This document shows positions 35,824-47,700 of a stretch of DNA of 64,000 bases, piece after piece (position 1 is the stretch's first letter; every line of letters begins with the position of its first letter). The translations under genes were made by a program, and so were the position numbers. This DNA comes from Litoditis marina (taxonomy: Eukaryota > Nematoda > Chromadorea > Rhabditida > Rhabditidae). The notes under the pieces are model-generated. The model was not told the origin of the DNA. It saw only the letters and a list, made by a program, of their open reading frames with translations, and did no database searches. Location: the NCBI GenBank assembly GCA_964036275.1, contig OZ038436.1, forward strand, positions 21,851,904-21,915,903, read 5' to 3'.

Positions 35824-37309
35824 CTAAAATGTATAATTAGGTTTAGTAGAAAGCAAAATTCGAGTCTAATTGTACCTTTTAACTGACATTGTACTTTTTT
35901 TTCCGAAAGTCGAAAAATCAGTACTTAATTCAATGATTTTTTACATAGATTTATCAATTATATATTATCTGGATTCCAAAAACGTGAGAGTCACTCATGA
36001 AATAGGACAAAGAGACGAAAGAACAGAATAACATATAATAATAATGTTAACTCATTTGAATGTTCCAAACAGCCGGAAAACATCTGTTTTTAGTTTTTGA
36101 CAGGAACGATTCATAAATTTAAAAAAAATTCAATGATTTTTTCTTCACGAGAACAGGGAAAATGCGAAGAAGATTCGATTTAGTGAAATAGAGCACGTCT
36201 GAGGTACGAACTAGAAGTTCAGTAAGACATGGAGAGAATGGGAAACCCAGAGAAAAGTCGCATTTTAAAATAATATTGTTGGACGATTAGTTAAAATAAG
36301 AATCAATTGGAGTACCTTGGATATATTACAATAGGAAAAGTGAATGGCAGAGAGAGCACAGCTGTTGTAAAGCAGAGAGGCTTCGAAAACGAGAGACAGC
36401 GAGGGAAGACAGAGCGATAGAGGGGGAGGGAGAGAGAGAGAGAGAGAAGGAGGGAGATAGAAAGGGAGGGAGATAGAAAGGGAGGGAGAGAGAAGATAGT
36501 AACTAATATACACTAAACATATTAGACGAAACAGGAGGACAACGACCCACAAAAGAAAAACAAGGTTTCAATGAGTATCACCAGACATAGCCAAGACAAC
36601 CAGGATATCACGGAAAGTAATTCTCGGTTCACATGAAAAGTTATTATGTTCCTAGTTTACTGGCCGAAAGGTCGCTGGCCAAGGTTGCATTTGTTCCATA
36701 CGAAATCATACTTTTCTACTGTACTGTATTCATTGTAAGTGTACTTCTGTATTGTTCCTGTGCATCCGTATTTTTCCAATAGTTTAAATTACATCTTTTT
36801 ATGTTCTCTGCTGTTGCAATGCCGATATCCACGTATTGTCTTTTCCCAAACATGATATAAAATCATGTATTCTTCATTTTATGGGGAATTAAGCTGTCTG
36901 AAACGCTCAATACGCTACACGTCAGCACATTTTGTGATATAAAAGCGCCTCACGTACTTACGCCTCATACACTTTCCAGATTCGGCTTACATGTACTTTT
37001 CTTGAGTTTCTAGATTGTTCAAATGAATACATTCAATTAGAGCACGTACCAATCTAATAATCATAATTCCAATTTTCTTTCTTGCCAAAATAGCAACTTC
37101 TTCAATATAAGATATTAAAGATGGACGATTATGTGGATGTGGACCCATCCCGAGCATCGGTCCTTTAAACTGCAATTGAATAATGTATTGCAGTTTAAAG
37201 GACTGAAGCGTTGGCATTGAACCACATAATCATCCTTCTTTAATAGTAAAATATATTTAAAGTTATAAAATATATTATACAATTCTTATACTACCGAACA
37301 TTTTCAGGG
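35824..37309. other. Intergenic, upstream of sarcoglycan
   Basis: No coding exon supported. It contains a GGGAGAGA-type purine tract at about 36420-36490 and a long hairpin at 37111-37245. It would hold the promoters of the sarcoglycan gene (minus) and of the small secreted protein gene (plus), which are divergent; no specific site was recognised. Confidence 0.5.
37111..37245. repeat. Long imperfect hairpin
   Basis: Arms GTCCTTTAAACTGCAAT (37160-37176) and ATTGCAGTTTAAAGGAC (37187-37203) are perfect 17-bp complements around a 10-nt loop. Pairing resumes further out between GGACGATTATGTGG and CCACATAATCATCC and between TATTAAAG and CTTTAATA, giving an arm of about 60 bp. It could be a short palindromic transposon or a small-RNA-producing hairpin. 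Confidence 0.75.
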
Positions 37310-37822
37310 ATGCGGTTACTGGCATCTCTGCTTGTATCCGTTCTCGTAGCCGCGACGGCAGGTTTGTAGAGTCTTTTCAATTCCTACCAAGGCTGCTACA
37401 GTTATATTACGAAAATCTTAGTTGGTTGTAATTGAGTACATGTCATTGGGAAAATTACCAACTTTCGCGTTAGGACATGCTTTCCTATTACAATTATTGT
37501 TCGGAAACAATTTTGAGAACGTTGAAGTTTGCATTATGAAGCAATATTTCGAAAGTTCAGGGGTGTACTATAGGAGTATTGATAGTAATGGTGTAAACTA
37601 TAATGATTGAACAACTCGCATCGAACAAATCTCTCTCCCGTTCTGTATATTTTCGTCTCTCTCATCCTCTCCCTAGTTACTCAATGTTATGCTAAACTCA
37701 GAAAATACACAAATTACTTGAACTCTTGGAAATGTACCATGTTGCGATTGATTGAGATAAAGGTGACCTCGTGTGAAAACTGTCAGTGTTTGTCAAATGA
37801 GTGTACGTGTTTTGGAGTGTGA
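37310..37822 (+). CDS. Small secreted cysteine-rich protein
   Basis: Two exons (37310-37361, 37677-37822) join in frame to 65 aa. Exon 1 follows TTTTCAG by two bases and encodes MRLLASLLVSVLVAATA, a clear signal peptide. The mature part begins near VTQCYAKLRKY and holds seven Cys, including SCENCQC and ECTCFGV at the end. AATAAA overlaps the stop codon. An alternative reading starts in the intron (ATG at 37607) and also gives a hydrophobic leader, since the pyrimidine-rich 3' intron end encodes VLYIFVSLILSLV; the spliced form is preferred because of its better ATG context. I do not recognise the family; antimicrobial peptide, toxin-like or neuropeptide-like roles are all unproven. It lies between the sarcoglycan and FN3 genes on the opposite strand. 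Confidence 0.6.
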
Positions 37823-37827
37823 ATAAA
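37822..37827 (+). terminator. Poly(A) signal of the small secreted protein gene
   Basis: AATAAA begins with the last base of the TGA stop codon. Very short 3' UTRs of this kind occur in nematodes. Confidence 0.55.
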
Positions 37828-38658
37828 TATTCTATCGTTTTCCTATGGCTGGAGAGAAAAGTGTTACCTCGTGGTAAACCTGACACCAGAATCACTTGTG
37901 TGAATGAGTTAATACACAAATTTCCTTTATTTGTATGTTTCCGAGTACTGAAATATTTTCCACTTTTTACGTGGTTATGAGAATACTACTTCACTACACT
38001 GCCGGATAGCGCACACCAAATGGTTGTTGTACTCTTTGTAGAAGACAGGGGGGGGGGGGGGGGGGGGGGGGGGGAGTTTGTGACTCAAGTGACACGGCTT
38101 TGAAATTCTTGAGTATATTTTTCGAATGATCAATTTGTAACTTTCTAGATGCACAGCTTCTGTTGGTTTCTATACAAATGAACTTTCCATTATTATTACC
38201 CTTTTACCCCGTATATTATGAGTGAAACGTGATCGAGCGTGAGTCGTATGGATTAAAAAGAGCCCGAAAATTCTCTGGGTCTCCTAACGGATAATTATGA
38301 CGTCACTAGTTCTCGACTACAAAACTGTACTTGTCTCGGAAAGCATGTCCGAATAGCTGTTTTCAAAAATCATTTTGATGAATCACATAAAAATATTTCA
38401 AATTCATTAAACACAATCAACATGATAAATAAAATGCGGAAAGTTCACTGATGAGACCCATAAAACACAAGCATCGGAGTAGTCAAAAAGCAGTGAAAGA
38501 CTAGATGAGGAAGGAAAACGAGGAATATAATTGAAATGTATAGTTTACAAGTCCTTTTTAGGTATTTAAAAATCATCTAGAACTCCATAGAACTTCATAA
38601 ATATAAGTTACAGACGTTCCTCATTCAAATCATAAACAAAATGGTTATAGTACTTACA
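37828..38658. other. Intergenic with poly(G) tract
   Basis: No gene recognised. A run of 27 G lies at 38048-38074. The rest is AT-rich. Confidence 0.5.
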
Positions 38659-38664
38659 TTTATT
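38659..38664 (-). terminator. Poly(A) signal of the FN3 protein gene
   Basis: AATAAA on the minus strand, 70 bp past the stop at 38734. It supports the gene ending right after the hydrophobic segment. Confidence 0.6.
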
Positions 38665-38733
38665 GATTGAATTTTGTTTACAATAGCAAACACAGTTCGG
38701 CAGTCGATTCGGCGAAAATACTGTTTGGGCAGA

Positions 38734-41700
38734 CTACAGTACCCTGAGAATCATGATCAAGGGAACGAGGGCTAGGACTATAACTGGGTTGGGGGGACTA
38801 CTCGTCTTCCGCGGACAGCCGTTGAGGTACATGTGACAAGGTAGACGTCTTTCTGGAAATGGGAACACGTGATACGTATGAAACACAGCGAAACTCGAAA
38901 ATGTTTCCCGAATTTGAGTTGTAGACACAGGAAATTTTTAATATTCCATAGTAAATTTTTAATATTCCATTAGAATGCTGAAAGCATATGTGCAAAGAGC
39001 ATTAAGCCAGAAGAACGTTCGTGAAAATCACACAGGGCTCAAACCGGAACGAAAAACGGAACGAATGATTTCATTGTGGTGGAAAACCATGAAATGTTTT
39101 CTGTACTCCGTGTCATAGTAAATTCGACCTCCGTACAGAACATTTTCAAGTCCGAAAGTTCCGTAACTTTCCAGTGCCTGACGTCATGCAGGTTATCTAC
39201 GTGACTCACGTAAGATGAAAAAATACCGATTTACCGTTTTTTCCTTCTCTATTACGACGTCTTCATCGACTATTGACTCACGTGACCTACGTGACTCATT
39301 TAGAGAAGGTTCTGCCTCACCGTTCTTCTCCTCCTCCTCCTCCACTGCGACGTCTCCATCGACCGGAGACCAATCTGATTCCAGTGCCACCTGGGTGTCA
39401 GTGTAGGCACGAATCTTCACCATGTACGTGGTGTTGGCACGCAGAATACCGTTGCAGAACTGAAATCATTTATGGAAAATTAATTGGTATATGTCGATTC
39501 GTCGAAAGTATGATCACCGAGCAGTTCCAACATAATCGACGAATGAGATGATGGAAGAGAACAGATAGAGAGAGAGAAAGATACATGAAAAGAAAGAGAA
39601 TGCAAAAATTAGAATACAGTAAGGTACGGATTTACAAAATATCGGAAGATTGATCGTTGATTTGTAAACATTTGTCTTTCCTTATCAATTTATAAACCCA
39701 ACTAATGGAATGATAAAAAACGTACCGGTTCATTCAAATTCCGCCGCAGACAGTCCTCTGTTCCCACCACAAATATCGCGTTCTTACTGTACTGACTGAA
39801 CGGATTCCAATCCGAAGGTGACGCTCTGTAAATGAAACTAAGTTTCGCCAAACATTTAAAAATGTAGATTTTTGGCAGATTTAAAAACCAGCTTTCGAAT
39901 TGGATTACGGACATACATAGTTTCAACATTCTAGACTCACAAACTACAAGAGTTTAGAGAATAGATTATAGTCCTCGCCAACGGAAAGGCGGGTGGGTAC
40001 TGTATATCTCACTTTCCGCTGTGTATGCACACATGTCTTTGGTTTCAAAGCCTCTCAGTTATGTGCTCTATAATAGCGCAGTGGTTAGCGCTCTTGCTAC
40101 GAAACTTTTGCTCGCAGGTTCGATTCCAGCTAGAGACAGACATTTATAAATTTGGCACCCCCTATAAGGCGCTGCGGAATGTACATTTCTACACTCATTT
40201 CTTCTTCACTCTGTCGAGAATATTCTTTCAAATAGTGAAACAGTGTTTGACATACTGTAAAGTACTACGTCTACGGATTGGTGAAATGGGTAAATGACAG
40301 TGCCCAACCTGTACGAGCCCCATTTCTCCTCGTCCTTCACTTCGAACCATGACTTCAACTCGTAGTTATCGTCGTTCATCTAAATTGTAGTACGTTCAAA
40401 ATTGTCATGAACTAAAAAACCGCTCGATTGTGATGGGATTTTCTGGATACATTCACTAGTGAATTTTCCGTAACCTATGCAATATTTAGGTCTTTATCTC
40501 TTTTTTGGCCAACTTCGGTGTAGACGTCAATACGAAACCAGGCGGGAGCATGAACTACAAATGCAGTAGTAAATCATTCTCTGAGTATGTAACGAACCTC
40601 GATATTGTCCGAAACAATTACGGCGTAGTTTTGAATTTCTCCGTTGAGCGACGAAAATACACTTTGGTCATTCTCAAACGAGACCGAGAGTTCACGCGTT
40701 CCTTGACGTTGCACAAGAGGAGCAGTTCGTCCTGGAATCATTTGTATAGAGTTTAGAAAAAGTAAAATTTCTGTAATTATATTTTCTCTGCAAATTTGTG
40801 TGTTTTCCGTCATGTTCTATCTCGAAACGCAATAATCGTATCCAACTCTGCGTGATTTCACACGAACTACCGTAAACGAATTCGCGAGAAAGTTCGTCAG
40901 ACGTTTTTCCATATTCCCACGATTGACGTTCAACAAAGTTTTTGTCGGATATCTCATGAGAGACTCATATGAGTTATCGGGTAGTTTTCATCTTCTCATC
41001 ATCTTCTTTTTCACGACATAAAGATAAGAAACCGTACCTTTCGGTATGTGTACTGTGACCATTTCGCTCTCACTCTCTGCTGCCGATTTTCCAGTTCCCA
41101 TGATGACGAGTATAGTGAATGTGTAGTAGACATCCGGCTGGAGGGCGCTGAACCTATGTCGACTCGCACCCTTCAGCTCCACCGACACCGGCGGAATCTT
41201 CTCCGCGTTGTAACTGAAACAATAACTTCATTACAGTATAATTCATTTGTTATTTATATATTTAACAATTTGATTTTACAAGTTTTTCCTGTTTTTTGTG
41301 TGTTGGTTCCTGGGAATTTTGCTTCGTTGCTACTTTTCTCAAGGGTTTGCTTTTGTGCAAACACGTTTCTAGATCGATAAAGTTGATTTTGAACATTTCG
41401 AGATTTTTCTACAAGCATTTTTTTGAAACGACGTATTGCAAATTAGGAATGAGGTTCACAAAATATACCTGACTCTGAATCTACAGTCACTGTCGGCGAA
41501 GTTTTCAATGTCCCAGTACAGTACGACGTAGTCCCGACCCACTACGGGGAATAGTTTATTAACCTTCAGAGGATCTGAAAAGTGGGGGATGTTTATTAGA
41601 TACGTTTTTTGGAACATATATTTTGTCTCAAATTCTCGAAAACTGCTGTAACAATTCAACCTGAGTATAGTTCGCAAAATCCTGAACTAATTAATAGAAT

Positions 41701-44700
41701 TGACACTACTTAATGATTTCACATAATAAACCAATGTGAAGAATATGAAGTCAGTGAAAACTCACAAGTTGTAATCTCCTCAATTACCGGCCTGCTGCGG
41801 ACTCCCTTGTACACAGTATATACCGCAAACTGGTACGTTTTGCCCGGAATGAGTTTCGTGAAGGTCAAGGAACGTCTGAATTAACATTATCGATGAATTA
41901 ATCCTGTTCGACTTCTATCCATATATTTTGAGTACAAATAATTTTTGAGACCATGTAATGATATAACTTTCAGAAGTTACAATAAACTCGCCAGAATACT
42001 CATTACAACGAAACGAATGGAGTCAAGATCTACTCACAAGCGCTGCTACTACAAAGATCTTCCACGTGTATGATGATCACCTCCTCGTAATTGAGCAAGT
42101 GAATGAATTACTATGTACAATGTAAATGTAACATTAGAACTCACTCTTCGTGCATTTCAATGCGTTTCGTGAAGTTTTTGCTGTTTCCGCTGAACGTCAG
42201 CACGTAATGGTCGAATCGGCCCTGTTCGGGGTCCGACTCGCCGAAGTTGATATTGATGGCGGTCGACGAAATTTGGCCCGGATACAGAGTAGAAGAAATG
42301 AGAGGAGCTGTAACATAACCATTGGAAATAATCTGAAAACTTCATATTTTCTTTGATTTGGGCGAGTATCATGAACTTTGAGGTAGAAAAAGTCGGAAGA
42401 GAAAAAGTCAAGCACAATCAATGAACTTTGGTAGACAGGTACCTGAATGTTGTTTTAAGAGGCTGGTAGAAGAACTTTGTCACAAACGCGAAACGAGTCT
42501 TATTTCCAAACTGTTGCATTGGAGATAAAAAGATAATGTATTCGATACTCACGAGTGACTTGTGATATTTCCACCTCCTTGGAGACGAGTGACAATTCCG
42601 TGGACTCATTTCTAACGGCAAAAGTATACTTCTGTGCCGGTTCCAGTTTGTCGATTAGCACAGTTCCTTCCCCAGTCACCTCGGCTTCTGTTGCAGGTCC
42701 CTGAAAGACAGCCTTTTACGTCTCGCCCTTCTCAAGTGTTTTATCAGGGTTCGTCAACGAAACTAAGAAATCAATATTTTACACTGTGAGGTGGATCTGT
42801 TACTCTCTGATTCAGCATTTCATTTAGTTCTGCAAAACAGTGACAATAAAATCTACGAAGGGTTTCGATCGATTCGATAGTGGTGAAATAGTAGGAGGAT
42901 CAACGCCTCGAAACTATCGTAGTAGCATAATAAACAATGAACATGAAACATGAAATGAACTGGGTGGACCAACTGACTCTTTCCGGTTTGTAGGAGATGA
43001 TTATTTTGTATAGTTGAAAGTTGTGTTTGACAGGCCAATCCCAATCCAACGTCACTCTGGCCACGTAGAACTCATCTGTTTCCGTTGAAAACACTCGGAG
43101 GCCATAGATCGGTTTCGGTTCTGAAAAAATAAATATAGAGAAAACAAGTTCAATAACTACACTTCTTTTGATACGCAGCCAAATGTCCGAGTTCAGACTG
43201 ATAACCGCCGCGATCAAACTACAAACACAACAGAGTGGGTCAAACTGAGGTTTCATTATGCTTACCGTATATCCAAATCTAAAGCTATTAGGGTTGTTAA
43301 AGCCAAACTCGAATTTCGAAAAAACTCGAAATAACTCGAAATTTCGAGTTTCGAGTTCGACTCGAAACTCGAAAAACTCGAAATCTCCAAAACTCGAGTA
43401 ACTCGAAACTCGAAAAACTCGGTTTTTCTCCAACCTCGAAAAACTCGAAACTCGAAAAACTCGAAATTTTTGAAACTCGAAAAGTTCGAGTTTTCGAGTT
43501 TCGAGTTTGACCTCGTCCCAAGTCAGAAATACTGGACGAATGAGCGTTTCACAGCACTTTTTTTGCTATTTCAAACATAAAATGCTTCTTTTTTCACGAT
43601 TCTCGCATAATCACGAGAAAAAAATCGAATTTATCGAAAAATTCTTATTTGTTCAGCTCGATAAAATCCTAAAACTTAACGAACAAACTCGAAACTCGAA
43701 AATCGAGTTTTTCGAGTTCAACTCGAAACTCGAAAACTCGGTTTTTTTTGAAACGCTGAAAACTCGAACTCGAAAAACTCGAAATTCTCAAAACTCGAAT
43801 AACTCGAAACTCGAAAAACTCGTTTTTTTCCCAAAACTCGAAAAACTCGAAACTCGAAAACTCGAAATTTCAAACTCGATTAACAACCCTAAAAGCTATC
43901 CTATACAGTATCCCGTACCATATCCCGTATTCTATGGAAATTATATACATAACTATGACATATATCGACACCAAACTACAACGAAGATTTGGTGGTATGA
44001 CTGAGAAACTAAACTAACTTTGCAGATAGGCAATCCGATGGGCCCACCACGTCTTCGAAAGAGCTCCCGCCAACATGCAGAACACGCGAAGATCGAGGGT
44101 GTGTTCCGGGAACATCTGAACCACTTTTTTTTTCAAAAAATCACACTAAAGCAAAAATAACATTAAGTTGGTTGAACCAATCATATGACTCCAAAAAGTG
44201 TTTTAACGAATCACATTTGAATTTGAACCAAAGAGCGAGACAGATAATAAGATGAACTTGTAAGACGGACCTTATTTGCAGTAAGCTCTCCTCAGTGAAC
44301 AAAAAAAAACAGAAATTCCAGGAAACTACTGATTTACAAATACTCAGACTCGAGTAGTTTCAATTTCTCGTGTGACAACGCTTCAACTTACCTTCAACAG
44401 AGAAAACTGTTCTGAGGTAGCGATAGAGAAAGATTTTGGTCTATTCAGAGTGAGAATGGTGTAATTGAGAAAGAACGCATCGCATAGTGTGCCCTCGGGT
44501 ACGGACCAGTCCAAACTGAAAAAGTAAACCACTGTTGGCATGAACTTTTGTTCGTGTACTTGTTACCTCTGAAGCTCCGAATTCCTAATGACGAGACCTT
44601 CATAATTACACCTCATTCAAATTCAAACGTCTTGCAGAACAAAATTTTACTTAGAAACATGAACAGTTTGCGTTATTTGGTTATTATATTGTGGTGAACT

Positions 44701-47700
44701 CTTAACAGGAAACTTGCAACTCGCAGCAGTTAAATGGTAACTTGAGTTTACACCTACCGTATCATGTTGTCCTCCTCGCTCATTTCAATGAAGGCCGGTT
44801 CTCCGTATTCCCCTCTCATCTGCTCCAACGGAACAAGAACGGCGTTCTGGAATACTCACATCAACAATAGCCATAACGATTAGGCGTTGTAGCAATTTTC
44901 GGTCTGATGTTGAGTACTTTTGTAAGGAGTTGTTAAATATATACTGCCGTAGCTATGATGCTGACCCCATTTAGACTCTGAATATTGAGGAAGCAATCAC
45001 TACCTATCTATGACACGGGTTTTCACACTTTTTCACGGTCTGAGTCGTACTTCCTATTCGACCAACCACTGGTAACAGTTTTCAGCGGAAAACTGCAAAT
45101 TTGTTAACAAAGTAGAATTTGGGTGTAGTTGTATACCTCTCCGTTGTCGTACTCGCCGGTGTCCACCTGTTCCGGTTCATCTACCGGAGGAGAAGTCACC
45201 ACGATGATCGATGAAATTGAGGAAGGCGCTGTCGTTGATGCTGGTCTGCAATAAACAGTTGATGAGAAACACAACAATAGAAAACAGTAATACTGGAAAG
45301 CAGTATCCGACTAGAAACTGGTAACAGTTTTCAGACAAAAGTGGAAAAAGTGAATAGTCTGTGATCTCGACTAGTCCTGGATCAGCTCGATACAAAGCTT
45401 TCATTCTTTCAAAGTTAGTTCATCATGTAATGCGTAAGGATTGCTTACGGAGCGAACTTGGTAATGGTACGCAATATGCGAGCATGAATAAACGAGTTTT
45501 CCCGATGAAATGTTTTAATTCTTATTGAACTAACGCGGTGGTTGTGACAACAGTTGTAGTTCCCGGGGTCGTACTGGTGGTCGGGACGGTAGTGGGAGCG
45601 GCGGTAGTAGTGGTGATTGGGGTGGTAGAAGGCGTCGTACGCTCTAAGATACACAAACTGAGGTCAAACACACAACAAATAATCAATCATCACTAATAAA
45701 TAACCATTAACACAAAAATATCAAAAGGGACCTATCTATCAAGACAAGAATGCATCACTATACGTTTCAAATTCGACCACCACATGAAACATAATCCTAG
45801 AAAAGTTCATTGTTTCCTGTTCCAAGCTCCGTTTTTGGTTTCACTGACTCCTAATGTAAGAATGAGAATGGAAGCTGGCCGAACGACTTTCTTATAATTG
45901 AACGTATAAGCTGCTACTCGTTGTAAATGAAGTTTTAACCAACCTGTGGTCATCACAAATGGTCTGATTGTGGTCGTAATCGAGTTTTCCATTACTTCAG
46001 TTTCTGCCGACACTTCATACGAATAGTAGGCGGCGGTAGTAGATTGACTATCTGAAAATTATATAATCTGTAGTCATACTTCGATATTTACCAGTTCTGA
46101 GGTGTGTCACATATCCGATTAGTGCAGTTTATAAGATGTTCGTGAGATATTAACATTAGTTGAAACATTTGAAAACCGTAAATTCTGTCGGCGAACTGTC
46201 TTACTCTACTTGGACATAGAAACTGTATGTTGAGATGTTGCAACGCGACCGAACTCACAGGTATCCTCTGTCTCCGCGGAGTACTCCTCCTGACTAGGTG
46301 CCGGCGTGGTGTCCAGATCAAAGTCCGGTGGCAGGGTGCGCACACTGAACTCCGCAGAGGCAGAGGCAGAGGCAGATGCATAGTCATAGCTGGCTGAAAA
46401 ACGAGGAAATGAAGTTATAGTAATATTATTCCAACTTTTTTGTTTCAAGTCGATTGAATTCTCGAATGTTTATCTTCTCTTGATATATACTCTGTTCCAT
46501 CGATTCGTCAACACTTATAGTGTAAACTTACAAGTCACTATTTACCTCTGAAGCTAAACTTTTATATAAAAGTCGATGGTTTGTGGTAGGTGGTAGAGTG
46601 TGGAAAAATTGAAAAAAATTTCCTTCGAATATGTACTGTAAGTCCAGACTATGGCGATAAGCAGACTGCCTCGCTCACTTCTCGTATCCGTTTAGGCTGG
46701 CGCTAACTAGCCGGAGTACTATGTTCAGCTGGCTTCTATCCAGCTGTTTCCCCCCTTATTTCGGCTGACCCTCATCATTTCCCCACGTGAAACAATACTG
46801 CTCTCGAGCGAGTGTTTGTTGTTTGTCAATGGGGCGCGAAATCCTCTTGTCTCTATCGATCTAACCTACGGATCAGCCGGCGATTTGCGCTGTTTGACCA
46901 AAATATCGGTGAGACGGGTAAAAAACGGTCGGCCGAGACTCTACGCCCATTACTCCTTACGAAACGACTTTACTGTTTTTTTTTTCTTTTTGGGACACAG
47001 ATAGAATCATGAAACACAGCAGAAAGTATGAAACATAGACAAGATTTTGAAACACAGACAAAACTTTAAAGATATCGATTAGTTCAAAAACTTTGCACGA
47101 TCTCTGAAACCTTATATAAAAGGTTTAGAAACAATTTTTTTATGCAATACAGTTCAAGTTCTCAATTATACACCGCAAACTTTAATGGAAAGTATCTTCA
47201 CGCGAAATATTGTTAAACAAAGTTTTTCCCTTGAAACACGAAACAATCTTCCAAATGTATCAAAATAGCAAATTTCTGTCATTTTTCATAGGAACTCACG
47301 TTCTCCCTCCGTTTTGAACGACGCTTCTATGCCTTGCTCGGAACGAACGCCGCGGAACACCGATTTCACCTGGAACACTGGTTTGATGTAATTCCCGTGC
47401 AAAACACAACGTTTTTGAAAGTGATATATCAGATGTTTTTTCTGTAGTTTGATTCGGGCGCATTGTGTAATCAGGCAACTCCGCTGAGAACTATACTTTT
47501 CCAATATTTACTCTGGAAAACAATAGGGGATAACGCAATTTGGGATGTAGTTTGGTTTCAAACTACAGAATGAATCACATTTTTGCTCAGAATCAACTAC
47601 AGTCAACCTCAGACATAGTGAATTAGAAGAAATTCCCAGTCTGATTCTCTTAGCTTAGAGCGGCATCTACTGAAATTATTTGATATGTTGTTCACATCAC

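Noticed and set aside
36987..37217. 76-codon minus frame over the hairpin
   Set aside because: It is explained by the palindromic sequence and has no splice support or homology.
35824..38733. Cytoplasmic phosphatase exons of the FN3 protein
   Set aside because: Both strands were read for PTP motifs (KNRY, WPD, HCSAGVGR) and none were found; a stop and a poly(A) signal follow the hydrophobic exon.
40064..40135. Second functional tRNA gene
   Set aside because: T-stem and acceptor stem are imperfect, and it shares non-tRNA flanks with the repeat at 25985-26195.
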